DNA of 64,000 nt from Emticicia sp040253585. GTDB lineage: Bacteria; Bacteroidota; Bacteroidia; Cytophagales; Spirosomataceae. The position numbers and the translations under genes are program-made. The notes beneath the pieces were generated by a model that did no database searches, was not told the origin of the DNA, and saw only the letters and a list, made by a program, of their open reading frames with translations. Positions 8,505-16,134 of the stretch are shown here, in pieces. The stretch covers positions 248,001 through 312,000 of the forward strand of contig NZ_JBELAU010000007.1 in assembly GCF_040253585.1 (NCBI RefSeq). The letters run 5' to 3'. Each line of letters begins with the position of its first letter. Positions within the stretch are counted from its first letter, which is position 1.

Positions 8505-9155
8505 CTAAACCAAATTATTTCGGATGGCATAAGCCACCAAACCTGCCGTATTTTTCAGCCCAAGTTTTTCCATCATTCTTAGTCGATGACCTTCAACCGT
8601 TCGTGGGCTGAGTGCCACAATTTCACCAATTTCGGCGGTTGTGAGTCCTTCGCAGATATATTTCAAAACCTGTATTTCACGCTCCGAAAGGTCGGTTTTG
8701 TAGTTAAATATTTTGCTTTCTTGCTGAGGCTTACGATTCATTTTACGAAGCATAATTTTGCTCACAAAATCGCTGAAATAGATTTCGGTTTCGTTTACTT
8801 TTCTAATGGCCTTTTCTACTTCTTCGGGGTCAGTATCTTTCAATAAATAGCCATTTGCTCCGATTTCCATCAAATGCAATACAAATTGGTCTTCGTCTTG
8901 CATTGAAAGTATAAGTACTTTTACGTCAGGGAACTTCGCTCTCACGATTTCGGTGGTTTTAATACCATCAAGAACTGGCATTTGTAAATCCATCAAAACT
9001 ACATCAATTTGCTGGTTTTGAAGTTTGTCGAGAAATTCTTGTCCGTTTACTGCCTCCATAACTACCTCAAAATCAGGTACTTGCTGAAGGATTGAAATCA
9101 TTCCTTTGCGAAATAAATTGTGGTCGTCAACGACCGCTAATTGTATCTTTGACAT
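8505..9155 (-). CDS. NarL/LuxR-type response regulator
   Basis: 216 residues. Receiver domain 1-120 with the acidic pair Asp10/Asp11, phosphoacceptor Asp56 (VVLMDLQMP) and Lys106. C-terminal GerE helix-turn-helix about 150-213 (LSEREIQVLKYICEGLTTAE, then LSPRTVEGHRLRMMEKLGLK). It is the DNA-binding partner of the histidine kinase encoded 81 bases upstream on the same strand. Targets are unknown. The gene set upstream (unknown protein, membrane protein, kinase) suggests one four-gene signalling locus. Confidence 0.95.
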   Translation of the reverse strand: MSKIQLAVVDDHNLFRKGMISILQQVPDFEVVMEAVNGQEFLDKLQNQQIDVVLMDLQMPVLDGIKTTEIVRAKFPDVKVLILSMQDEDQFVLHLMEIGANGYLLKDTDPEEVEKAIRKVNETEIYFSDFVSKIMLRKMNRKPQQESKIFNYKTDLSEREIQVLKYICEGLTTAEIGEIVALSPRTVEGHRLRMMEKLGLKNTAGLVAYAIRNNLV

Positions 9156-9236
9156 AGTTTATAGAATTCTGAGTTTTGAGTTCTGAATTAGCCTTTCAAA
9201 ACTTGTTGGATTTATAGGCAAAAGCCTCAAAACTCG

Positions 9237-10031
9237 TCAAATAGGTATTTCAATAGTGGTGGTTGTTCCTTTTCCGATGCTTGATTGAACATTAATCGTT
9301 CCATTGATTACGCTCAGACGGCTTTCCATATTTCGGAGTCCTAAGCCAGATTTAGGGTCATTGCGTATGGCCGCAAAATCAAAGCCTTTACCATCATCGG
9401 TAAAGATAAAAATAATTTTATTGTCTTTGGTCGTAAGTTTTAAGGTTATTTCTTTGGCTTCGGCGTGTTTGAGGGCGTTATTGACGAGTTCTTGAATAAG
9501 TCGGTAAATTGTCAACTCAATTTTTTTGTCAAAACGTTGTTTTTGGGCAATCCCTTCGTGACTAAAAGTAAAAGATGTAGTAGAAGCCAAATGTACCTTT
9601 TGGATGAATTCGTCGATTGAAAGTATCAGCCCAAATTCTTCGAGTGTGCTGGGTACGAGTTCTTTAGAGATTCTACGTACTTGCCCAATTGATTGTTCGA
9701 GTAGTTCACGGGTTTGTTTACCCATTTTTGCTAAATCTTCAGCACTATCAAGTTTTCGGAGGAGTTGATTAAAACTCATTTTTGTAACCGAAAGCATCGC
9801 CCCAACCTCATCGTGAAGGTCTTTAGCTATTCTGACTCTTTCAACTTCCTGTACTTCAAGGGCTGACTCAAGCATTTGGCGTTGCATTTCGCTTTTTAGT
9901 TCTTGAATGGCTATCTTTTGTTGTATTTGTTTTCTCTGGTAGTAAGTCACGAACAAAATAATAGCCAACAATATTATAAAAGTAAATATTGTTAGAAAAA
10001 TGACTACATAGAAATAATCGAAATTATTCAA
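9237..10031 (-). CDS. Sensor histidine kinase, HisKA_3 (NarX-like) type
   Basis: 264 residues: one N-terminal membrane helix (about 8-30), a coiled-coil linker (33-65), the HisKA_3 dimerisation/phosphoacceptor motif RIAKDLHDEVGAML with His73, and a HATPase_c domain (about 165-264, with NNALKHA, DDGKGFD and GLGLRNMESR). It has no obvious extracytoplasmic sensor domain, so it probably senses through a partner, likely the multi-helix membrane protein encoded directly upstream. Its ATG is one base past the stop codon of that gene, which implies translational coupling. Confidence 0.93.
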   Translation of the reverse strand: MNNFDYFYVVIFLTIFTFIILLAIILFVTYYQRKQIQQKIAIQELKSEMQRQMLESALEVQEVERVRIAKDLHDEVGAMLSVTKMSFNQLLRKLDSAEDLAKMGKQTRELLEQSIGQVRRISKELVPSTLEEFGLILSIDEFIQKVHLASTTSFTFSHEGIAQKQRFDKKIELTIYRLIQELVNNALKHAEAKEITLKLTTKDNKIIFIFTDDGKGFDFAAIRNDPKSGLGLRNMESRLSVINGTINVQSSIGKGTTTTIEIPI

Positions 10032-10032
10032 T

Positions 10033-10728
10033 TTAATTTGAATTTATCAGGTTTAAATTTTTACTAAACTTAAAAACAAAACTCAGAATTATTGATAATA
10101 TAAAGAAACAAATATTATCAATTTGCCATAAAACCATTGGATTAACCCTTGTTTCGCTTATAATATTTTTTACAAAAAGGTACATATAAAAAGTACTTGA
10201 GAAATATAGTAAGAACGAAGCACTTAGCCAATAATATGAATAAGTTAATATATTTTCTGTTTGTAGTTCTTTTAGGATCTTAAAAAGATGTACAAAGGCA
10301 AGAATAGTGATAGAAATACCCGAAACCAAGTAAGAATATTTATTAAATACGGCTGTGTTAATGTTCAATGTTCCATTGGCTATATCAAGAAAAGAAAAAA
10401 TTGTAAAAACTACAATAAGTACATAAATTAATCTTTTCAAAAATACATCTTTTAGCAATAAAATGTAAAGGTATGCAATCAAATAAAAACCAACTATATT
10501 AGTGAGATTATAATAAAAAACAGTGTTTGCGTAGTAATTATATTTTAAATAAAGAAAATTATATACAAGTCCAATGATGTTTCTAATGAAAAGAAGGATT
10601 ACATAAATAGATAATATTTTGAGTTCTTTCGTCAAATATTGTCTATTTATGTAAAGGATGATTAGCGGTAATACTATAGATATATCAGAAATCACACTTA
10701 GTATTCGCATTATTGTTTGTAGCAGCAT
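10033..10728 (-). CDS. Multi-spanning membrane protein, candidate sensor partner of the kinase
   Basis: 231 residues, very hydrophobic, with about seven predicted membrane helices separated by short Lys/Asn-rich loops. No named family is recognised. It sits between an unknown soluble protein and the histidine kinase, with almost no spacing to the kinase gene. Since the kinase has only one membrane helix and no sensor domain, a role as the signal-receiving subunit is a reasonable inference. It is clearly more AT-rich than neighbouring genes, as expected for a membrane protein in this genome. Confidence 0.6.
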   Translation of the reverse strand: MLLQTIMRILSVISDISIVLPLIILYINRQYLTKELKILSIYVILLFIRNIIGLVYNFLYLKYNYYANTVFYYNLTNIVGFYLIAYLYILLLKDVFLKRLIYVLIVVFTIFSFLDIANGTLNINTAVFNKYSYLVSGISITILAFVHLFKILKELQTENILTYSYYWLSASFLLYFSSTFYMYLFVKNIISETRVNPMVLWQIDNICFFILSIILSFVFKFSKNLNLINSN

Positions 10729-10737
10729 TTGAGCGTA

Positions 10738-11151
10738 TTAATTATCGTTAAAAGGAGGTTGAGGGTTACCATCGCCGAGCCCATCGCCATCGGGAGCATC
10801 TTTTAGAGCTGAGTGGTTGAATTTCAAATCATTTCCATCAAGTCCAACTGGAACAAGAAATAAGCGAGGGTTCATCGTTCCATCATCCGCCATATTATTT
10901 TCAGCATCTTCGGGGCTTATTCCGTAGTAAATTCTCACACCTAAAATCTCTTTGCCGATTTTTCTTGGATTTAATAAGGCCATTAATTTGTCTTTCCCAA
11001 AAAACTCGGCTTCTCTGATTAAGCCTTTAGAGTCAGTAAATGCTTCTTTTAAAGAAATGCCACTTTCCACTTGTTTTTTGAAATTTCCAGCGTATTCTTT
11101 AATTTTTGTTACGGCAATTGGGTTACCTGAGGTAGTAGTCTTTTTTTTCAT
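10738..11151 (-). CDS. Conserved-looking protein of unknown function, first gene of the kinase locus
   Basis: 137 residues from ATG (MKKKTTTSGNPIAVTK). The in-frame TTG at 11226 is rejected because it is the -33 element of a perfect promoter. The protein is soluble and mostly helical, with a middle part (KELMALLNP-like, LGVRIYYGISPEDAENN) and an acidic, Gly/Pro-rich tail (DAPDGDGLGDGNPQPPFNDN). It has no signal peptide or recognised domain. It lies nine bases before the multi-spanning membrane protein, so it is probably part of that signalling operon. Function unknown. Confidence 0.7.
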   Translation of the reverse strand: MKKKTTTSGNPIAVTKIKEYAGNFKKQVESGISLKEAFTDSKGLIREAEFFGKDKLMALLNPRKIGKEILGVRIYYGISPEDAENNMADDGTMNPRLFLVPVGLDGNDLKFNHSALKDAPDGDGLGDGNPQPPFNDN

Positions 11152-11196
11152 CTTTATAAAGTTAGCTTCGACTGTTTTTAGATAGTATGTATATTT

Positions 11197-11226
11197 CAAA
11201 AATATATATAAATTGTAGTATTTCAA
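11197..11226 (-). promoter_or_regulatory. Promoter of the four-gene signalling locus
   Basis: Minus strand TTG, 19 bases, then TATTTTTG: exact match to the TTG-N19-TAnnTTTG consensus. The expected start of transcription is about 40 bases before the ATG at 11151, which fixes that start codon. Confidence 0.8.
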
Positions 11227-11318
11227 AAGAATATTAGTGACAATAGTTTTGTAAGTTGTTGATTGTAAGTGTTTTGTATAAAGTTTTTCTTAAAATAAAA
11301 GTAAAATTACTTAATAAA

Positions 11319-11361
11319 ATGCGTAAAAATACGGTCAATTAAATACGTAAAAATACGTAAC
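11319..11361. repeat. Short direct repeats of GCGTAAAAATACG / ACGTAAAAATACG type
   Basis: Three to four imperfect copies of a roughly 20-base unit containing CGTAAAAATACG lie between the signalling locus and the cold-shock gene terminator. They could be a binding-site array or simple slippage. No gene is seen in this roughly 290-base spacer. Confidence 0.4.
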
Positions 11362-11370
11362 AGATAATCA

Positions 11371-11408
11371 AAATAAAAGCCCCTCAAATCTTTAAGACTG
11401 AGGGGCTT
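11371..11408 (-). terminator. Terminator after the cold-shock gene
   Basis: Ten-base stem AAGCCCCTCA / TGAGGGGCTT with a 12-base loop, followed on the minus strand by a T-rich run. Confidence 0.8.
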
Positions 11409-11441
11409 GGGTACTGAAGTCAATTTAAACTCAGAAAAAAA

Positions 11442-11636
11442 CTATATTCTTTTCACGTTAACTGCATTCAAACCTTTACGACCTTCGACAGTTTCGAATT
11501 CAATACGGTCGTTTTCACGAACCTTTGTGCCGTTTAAGCCCGTCACGTGAAGAAAAATCTCTTGTCCTGAAGCATCATCAACCACAAAACCAAAGCCTTT
11601 TGTTTCGTTGAAGAATTTTACTGTACCTGTTTGCAT
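11442..11636 (-). CDS. Cold-shock domain protein (CspA family)
   Basis: 64 residues from MQTGTVKFFNETKGFGF. RNP1 (KGFGFVV) and RNP2 (IFLHV) motifs of the single-stranded nucleic-acid binding OB fold are intact. It acts as an RNA chaperone. An in-frame upstream start would add a hydrophobic segment foreign to the family and overlaps the 5' leader, so the internal ATG is used. A single-gene unit with its own promoter and terminator. Confidence 0.95.
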   Translation of the reverse strand: MQTGTVKFFNETKGFGFVVDDASGQEIFLHVTGLNGTKVRENDRIEFETVEGRKGLNAVNVKRI

Positions 11637-11673
11637 TGAAATTAAATAAATTAAAAGAGTAAATAAATGAAAT

Positions 11674-11703
11674 GCAATGTACGTAATTTTCAAGAAAAAA
11701 CAA
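11674..11703 (-). promoter_or_regulatory. Promoter of the cold-shock gene
   Basis: Minus strand TTG, exactly 19 bases, then TACATTGC (imperfect -7). It predicts a leader of about 32 bases. Confidence 0.5.
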
Positions 11704-11787
11704 GTTTTCGAGAAAAATATTTTTGCACTAAACCAATATTTGATTGTACAAAAACTTAGCGTTGATCATTATTTTATTGTTAAACCC

Positions 11788-11817
11788 TTGACAAACACGA
11801 TTTTTTTACTAACTTCG
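11788..11817 (+). promoter_or_regulatory. Promoter of the PspC-domain gene
   Basis: TTG, 19 bases, TAACTTCG: one mismatch from the TTG-N19-TAnnTTTG consensus. Transcription would start about 14-16 bases before the ATG. Confidence 0.75.
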
Positions 11818-11836
11818 TATTCACTTTTTCAAGACA

Positions 11837-12067
11837 ATGCTAAAAACAGGACAATTAAGATACTTAGTTGAAAATCAACTTTTCGGAGTTTGTTCTCGAC
11901 TCGGCGAAAAACTCAACTTTTCGGCAGGAAGCGTTCGTATATATTTTATCTACGCTTCGTTCTTCACTTTTGGCTCTCCGATTATCATTTATTTAGTATT
12001 AGCGTTTTGGATGGAAGTCCGAAAACACCTACGCCGCCATAAAAATCCAACTGTTTGGGAGTTTTGA
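11837..12067 (+). CDS. PspC-domain small membrane protein
   Basis: 76 residues. The segment ENQLFGVCSRLGEKLNFSAG followed by one hydrophobic helix (IYFIYASFFTFGSPIIIYLVLAFWM) and a basic tail matches the PspC domain. PspC proteins of enterobacteria act in the phage-shock envelope-stress response. In Bacteroidota many small stand-alone PspC proteins occur with no known partner. No pspA or pspB is nearby. Confidence 0.85.
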   Translation: MLKTGQLRYLVENQLFGVCSRLGEKLNFSAGSVRIYFIYASFFTFGSPIIIYLVLAFWMEVRKHLRRHKNPTVWEF

Positions 12068-12077
12068 AATCGTTTAA

Positions 12078-12239
12078 TTTCCCCTCCTTTTTTCAAGGAG
12101 GGGTGGCAAAATTCTGACGAAGTCGAATTTTGACGGGGTGGTTAAAGATTGTTGAGGTCTTTTAAAACAAATTTTACGAAAAGAAACCACCCCCGCCGAC
12201 TGCCGTCAGGCGACCCCTCCTTGAAAAAAGGAGGGGAAA
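12078..12239. repeat. 162-bp REP/MITE-like inverted-repeat element
   Basis: Thirty-base terminal arms are inverted copies differing at one base (12078-12107 and 12210-12239). Each arm is itself a hairpin (CCCCTCCTT ... AAGGAGGGG). A second nested pair, GGGGTGGTT (12135-12143) and AACCACCCC (12185-12193), lies inside. No protein is encoded. It fills the whole gap between the convergent PspC and topoisomerase genes and probably ends transcription from both sides. Confidence 0.8.
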
Positions 12240-12257
12240 GTATTAATTCGACTACTC

Positions 12258-14852
12258 TCAAAACAAAGCTAATTGCTTGTCATCATCTTGATTATCAATA
12301 TTTTCAGAGCCGTTTTCAGAGCTATCATCAATCGCTTGTAGTACTTCCACAACAGCTACCTCTTCTGCTTTTGGTTCGAGTTGTTTTACTTCTACAACTT
12401 CATAAGCATTAATTTTCTGTCCAATGGCTTTCCAGCCACGTACTTCTACAAATTCATCTACTAAAATCGTTTGGGTTTCGATACTTGCTTTTTTATCGGC
12501 TTTGGTTTTTATCTCAAAACGAGGGTATTTATCCAAACACGCAGTCAATAAACGTGAGTTTTTGGTATCAGAAATAAACAAGAATTTCTTATCCATCGTA
12601 GTGGTTTCGATTTTGAAACGTTTGATGTAATAAATCTTGTGTTCGCCCTCGTAGTGTAAGCACGAAATTGGTCTTTCTGGTTCGTACTTTACTACTTTCA
12701 GAATATCTTTCTGCTCGTAGCGGTTTGTCAGCTCGAAGTTCGTAAACTCGTATTGTCCATCTTTATAAATCACCAAAATCTTATCCTCAGAGCCGAAATT
12801 ACCCAAATACTGGCCGTGTTCGTCACGGTTAAGTTTGCCAATTACTGCATCGAACCAAATATCTACACCTCCGAGGGTCGATTTTCCCGCAGATTTCAAG
12901 ACAATCTTACGTACAGGAAATTTCGTTAGAACATTCCCCATTGAATTACGATTTTTGATGGCGAGTTCAGAAAAATCCCAATCGAATTGTTTCTTTTTTG
13001 CTGTTGAATTGGCCGTAAGATTTACCGCAACCGATTCTGCTTCACCATTATCATTGGCTGTGAAATACAATATTTTTGACTTTGGATTACCCATCGAAAC
13101 ATCATATTCTTTATCACGAGTGATACCTGTTACGAAGAAACGTTTGGCGTAAGATGTTCCAGATTTTCCATCCAAATAAATCGCATTGTAGATTTTTCGC
13201 TCATCGTTTTTACGGAAAACCGAACAGTAGATAATGTCTTTTCCTACAAAAACCTTTTCTTGAATTTTCGTAATAACATATTTGCCGTCTCGTTTGAAGG
13301 CAATAATATCATCAATATCTGAACAATCCATTACGTATTCGTCCTTTTTCAAACCATATCCAATGAAGCCGCCTTCACGGTCAACGTAAAGTTTTTGGTT
13401 ATTGGCTGCCACCACGGTTGCTTGCACAGACTCAAACTGACGAATCTCGGTTTTACGCTCACGACCTTTGCCGTATTTTTTCAATAATTCTCGGTAAAAA
13501 GCAATTGTGTAACGAACGATGTTGGCTAAGTTATCTTCCACTTCGGCCAATTCATCAAGCAAACGTTTCATTAACTCATCTGCTTTGAAGGAGTCGTATT
13601 TTGAAATACGCTTGATTCGGATTTCGAGCAAACGAAGTAAATCATCTTCTACGATTTCACGATAAAAATCTTTTTTGTAAGGCTCTAAACCCTTATCGAC
13701 CGTTGCTACTACCGCCTCGAAAGTCGTACATTCTTCAATATCACGGTAGATTTTGTTTTCGATGAAAATCTTTTCGAGCGAGCTATAAAGTAATTTCTCT
13801 TTGAGTTCGTGACGTTTAATTTCGAGTTCACGTTGAAGCAAATGTTTGGTTTGCTCGGTGCAATCTCTCAGAATATCGCTGACCGTGACGAAATGTGGTT
13901 TGTTATCAATGATAATACAAGCATTGGGCGAAATGGAGTTTTCACACTCAGTGAATGCGAAAAGGGCATCAATCGTAATATCAGGCGAAGTATTTGGTGC
14001 CAGATGAATGATGATTGAAACTTCTTTTGCCGTGTTATCTTCAACTTTTTTGATTTTTATTTTTCCTGCATCATTGGCTTTTATGATAGAGTCAATAAGC
14101 GTAGCGGTAGTCGTACTAAACGGAATTTCCTGAATTTCAAGTGTTTTCTTGTCGATTTCGGCAATTTTTGCACGAACTTTAATTTTTCCGCCTCGTCCGC
14201 CATCATTGTAGTTCGTTACATCAACTAAACCACCAGTCAAGAAATCGGGGTAAAGTTGGAAAGGCTCTTTTCTAAGATAAGAAATTGATGCCTCGCACAG
14301 CTCAATGAAGTTATGCGGCATAACTTTTGTAGAAAGGCCTACGGCAATACCTTCAACGCCTTGAGCAAGCAATAACGGAAACTTCGCTGGAAGATTGACA
14401 GGCTCACGCTTGCGACCATCATACGACATCTGCCATTCGGTAGTGTCTTCATTGAAAAGCACATCGTTGGCAAATTTCGAGAGGCGAACCTCGATATAAC
14501 GAGGAGCGGCAGCACCATCGCCAGTGCGAACATCACCCCAGTTTCCTTGGGTATCAAGCAAAAGGTTTTTCTGTCCCATCGAAACGATAGCATCACCAAT
14601 TGACGCATCGCCGTGTGGATGATATTGCATACTTGAGCCAATAACATTTGCCACTTTATTGAAACGCCCATCGTCCATTTCTTTGAGGGCGTGCATGATT
14701 CGGCGTTGAACGGGCTTTAGTCCATCTTCGATGGCAGGTACGGCACGTTCGAGGATTACATACGAGGCATAGTCGAGAAACCAAGTCTCGAACATATCGT
14801 CAATTACTTCTTTTTGTTGCAGGGGGTCGTATTTTGGTGTTTCGTCACTCAT
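12258..14852 (-). CDS. parC: DNA topoisomerase IV subunit A (GyrA/ParC family)
   Basis: 864 residues with the type IIA breakage-reunion domain: ERAVPAIEDGLKPVQRRI (about 35-52), the HPHGDASIGDA segment and the catalytic tyrosine at position 119 (AAPRYIEVRL). The C-terminal half forms the beta-pinwheel. No GyrA box (QRRGGKG) is seen, so this is ParC-like rather than GyrA. It decatenates daughter chromosomes together with ParE, which is not in the window. The C-terminus is an acidic Glu/Asp-rich tail. Stand-alone gene. Confidence 0.9.
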   Translation of the reverse strand: MSDETPKYDPLQQKEVIDDMFETWFLDYASYVILERAVPAIEDGLKPVQRRIMHALKEMDDGRFNKVANVIGSSMQYHPHGDASIGDAIVSMGQKNLLLDTQGNWGDVRTGDGAAAPRYIEVRLSKFANDVLFNEDTTEWQMSYDGRKREPVNLPAKFPLLLAQGVEGIAVGLSTKVMPHNFIELCEASISYLRKEPFQLYPDFLTGGLVDVTNYNDGGRGGKIKVRAKIAEIDKKTLEIQEIPFSTTTATLIDSIIKANDAGKIKIKKVEDNTAKEVSIIIHLAPNTSPDITIDALFAFTECENSISPNACIIIDNKPHFVTVSDILRDCTEQTKHLLQRELEIKRHELKEKLLYSSLEKIFIENKIYRDIEECTTFEAVVATVDKGLEPYKKDFYREIVEDDLLRLLEIRIKRISKYDSFKADELMKRLLDELAEVEDNLANIVRYTIAFYRELLKKYGKGRERKTEIRQFESVQATVVAANNQKLYVDREGGFIGYGLKKDEYVMDCSDIDDIIAFKRDGKYVITKIQEKVFVGKDIIYCSVFRKNDERKIYNAIYLDGKSGTSYAKRFFVTGITRDKEYDVSMGNPKSKILYFTANDNGEAESVAVNLTANSTAKKKQFDWDFSELAIKNRNSMGNVLTKFPVRKIVLKSAGKSTLGGVDIWFDAVIGKLNRDEHGQYLGNFGSEDKILVIYKDGQYEFTNFELTNRYEQKDILKVVKYEPERPISCLHYEGEHKIYYIKRFKIETTTMDKKFLFISDTKNSRLLTACLDKYPRFEIKTKADKKASIETQTILVDEFVEVRGWKAIGQKINAYEVVEVKQLEPKAEEVAVVEVLQAIDDSSENGSENIDNQDDDKQLALF

Positions 14853-14983
14853 GTTAGGTCAGCAATATTTTTAAGATTTTACCAAACGTTGTTGCATATC
14901 ATCCTATCCAAACAGTGAGTATGCACGGTTTAGCTAATATTGAAATAGCATTTTCTATGGCAAATATACTAAAAAGGAGCAAT

Positions 14984-15388
14984 TTATAAGAATGGATTGA
15001 TGATTCTGAGACGATTTTCAACTAAAAAATTATGTTGTAAATCTTCTGAATAAAGACAATTACAACCTGAGATTTGGGCTGCTGCTACAATAAGAGAATC
15101 GTAAAGTTGGAAGTCGTATCTGATTATTAAGTCTTTGGCTTTTTCTAATGTTTCTTGATTAAGAGAAGCTATTTCGCAATTACTGAAAAGTTTATTTGCT
15201 TTTAGGATTATATCAAGTTTTGGCAATTTTAGCAATCTTTTTGAAACATTCAGAAATTCAGAAACAACCTGTGAACTAATGATGGGTTTCTCAAAAACCA
15301 ATGTTTCAGCAATCAAACGCTTGTCTTCATCGGAAGCATCAAATAGGTAAATTAGAATATTCGTATCAAGTGCAATTTTAGTCCTCAT
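14984..15388 (-). CDS. PIN-domain ribonuclease toxin (VapC type)
   Basis: 134 residues. PIN acidic residues are present: Asp8 (ALDTNILIY), Glu44 (VVSEFLNV), Asp97 (YDSLIVAAA) and Asp116 (SEDLQH). The VapC family cuts tRNA or rRNA and is inhibited by a cognate antitoxin. The gene overlaps the 3' end of the upstream small gene by 11 bases, the usual antitoxin-toxin arrangement. The antitoxin is not of a recognised VapB class. Confidence 0.88.
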   Translation of the reverse strand: MRTKIALDTNILIYLFDASDEDKRLIAETLVFEKPIISSQVVSEFLNVSKRLLKLPKLDIILKANKLFSNCEIASLNQETLEKAKDLIIRYDFQLYDSLIVAAAQISGCNCLYSEDLQHNFLVENRLRIINPFL

Positions 15389-15611
15389 AGTTATTTGCTT
15401 CGTCTCTATCGAATTTATAGTTGCTCAAATCAATGAGATTATCTTTGAAAATAGCTTTAATATCATCAATACTTTTTTCTTTCTTATCAATAGGTGGTGC
15501 CTTCTCAATCTCGAAGGCAATAATTTCAACCTGTTTGCCTATCATTTCTTCAGGAAAGTGCAGTGTGTAGGTACTTTCGGTCGGGAAAATTATCTCTCTT
15601 ATCAGTTCCAT
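15378..15611 (-). CDS. Putative antitoxin of the VapC-type toxin
   Basis: 77 residues from ATG (MELIREIIFPTESTYTLHFPEEM). An N-terminal beta-rich part may form a small DNA-binding fold. The C-terminal part (KSIDDIKAIFKDNLIDLSNYKFDRDEANNYED) is a typical toxin-wrapping tail ending in acidic residues. An in-frame TTG 21 bases upstream lies within the -7 region and is rejected. Family not recognised; assignment rests on position, size and overlap with the toxin gene. Confidence 0.75.
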   Translation of the reverse strand: MELIREIIFPTESTYTLHFPEEMIGKQVEIIAFEIEKAPPIDKKEKSIDDIKAIFKDNLIDLSNYKFDRDEANNYED

Positions 15612-15629
15612 AATCGAATTTGTTTTTAT

Positions 15630-15637
15630 CAAAGATA
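15630..15637 (-). promoter_or_regulatory. -7 element of the VapC-type toxin-antitoxin operon
   Basis: Minus strand TATCTTTG, a perfect TAnnTTTG, about 19 bases before the antitoxin ATG. No TTG at the ideal -33 position. Confidence 0.5.
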
Positions 15638-15671
15638 CTCATTTTTACTTATTCATTTTGTTTAGGATTTA

Positions 15672-15694
15672 TTATTTAGAAATATTCTAAATAA
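15672..15694. promoter_or_regulatory. Operator A: 23-bp palindrome upstream of the -33 element
   Basis: Perfect 10-3-10 inverted repeat with arms TTATTTAGAA and TTCTAAATAA. It ends three bases before the -33 TTTG of the promoter at 15698. The same 23-bp layout recurs at 15733, 20204, 20266 and 22784. Size and AT-rich half-sites resemble boxes of Fur-family repressors, and a Fur-family gene lies in the cluster (inference). Confidence 0.75.
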
Positions 15695-15697
15695 AGT

Positions 15698-15727
15698 TTG
15701 CAGAATTAAATTTCGGTTTTACCTTTG
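15698..15727 (+). promoter_or_regulatory. Promoter of the HMA-like gene and metal-uptake cluster
   Basis: TTG (preceded by T), 19 bases, TACCTTTG: exact match to the Bacteroidota vegetative consensus. It is flanked by operators A and B. Confidence 0.85.
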
Positions 15728-15732
15728 TATTA

Positions 15733-15755
15733 TTATTTAGAATAAGTCTAAATAA
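15733..15755. promoter_or_regulatory. Operator B: 23-bp inverted repeat over the transcription start
   Basis: TTATTTAGA, five bases, TCTAAATAA: perfect 9-5-9 repeat beginning five bases after the -7 element, where RNA polymerase would start. Binding here should block initiation. Confidence 0.75.
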
Positions 15756-15795
15756 AATTAACTTTAAAAATAAATCTTCAACATAAATATTGACC

Positions 15796-16023
15796 ATGAA
15801 AACAATCAATTTTTTAGTCGATTTACAGCAAGCCATTAGTTTGCAAAATCTTAAAAATGAGTTGAATACAGTTGGAGTGAAAGCTTTTACAATTGATTAT
15901 GTGAGTCAGCAAATTTCAATCGTGAGTTCTGACGAAATCAAAGATGAGATGATTGATTGTGCTGTGAGAAAAGCAGGCTTTGACTGTAAATGTTTTAAGG
16001 TTTGTAATCACGACGATAAATAA
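15796..16023 (+). CDS. Small HMA-like protein lacking the CxxC metal site
   Basis: 75 residues from ATG (MKTINFLVDL). The pattern of strands and helices (TINFLVDL, helix SLQNLKNELNTVGV, AFTIDYVSQQISIVS, helix KDEMIDCAVRKAG) fits the ferredoxin-like fold of heavy-metal-associated (HMA) domains, but the N-terminal CxxC loop is absent. Instead cysteines sit at 55, 64, 66 and 70 with His72 near the C-terminus (DCKCFKVCNH). It may bind a metal by a different site. First gene behind the dual-operator promoter, 112 bases before a TonB receptor gene. An in-frame TTG two codons earlier is rejected. Confidence 0.7.
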   Translation: MKTINFLVDLQQAISLQNLKNELNTVGVKAFTIDYVSQQISIVSSDEIKDEMIDCAVRKAGFDCKCFKVCNHDDK

Positions 16024-16054
16024 ATCTATATAACCCTGACCCTAAAAAGACCTC

Positions 16055-16076
16055 GTTTTCGGGTGACATCGAAAAC
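16055..16076 (+). other. Leader hairpin between the HMA-like and TonB receptor genes
   Basis: Arms GTTTTCG and CGAAAAC with an 8-base loop lie in an unusually GC-rich spacer that also holds repeated GACCCTAA words, followed by a T-rich run (16101-16114). It could be a weak terminator or attenuator between the two genes. A lone half-site TCTAAAT is at 16116-16122. Confidence 0.35.
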
Positions 16077-16134
16077 TGCCAAGACCCTAAGTCTGCACAC
16101 TTTTTTAATTTTTTATCTAAATCACTAAAGAAAA

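Noticed and set aside
12835..14018. Plus-strand frames of 69-105 codons within the topoisomerase gene
   Set aside because: They are antisense shadows of a conserved housekeeping gene with no start signals.
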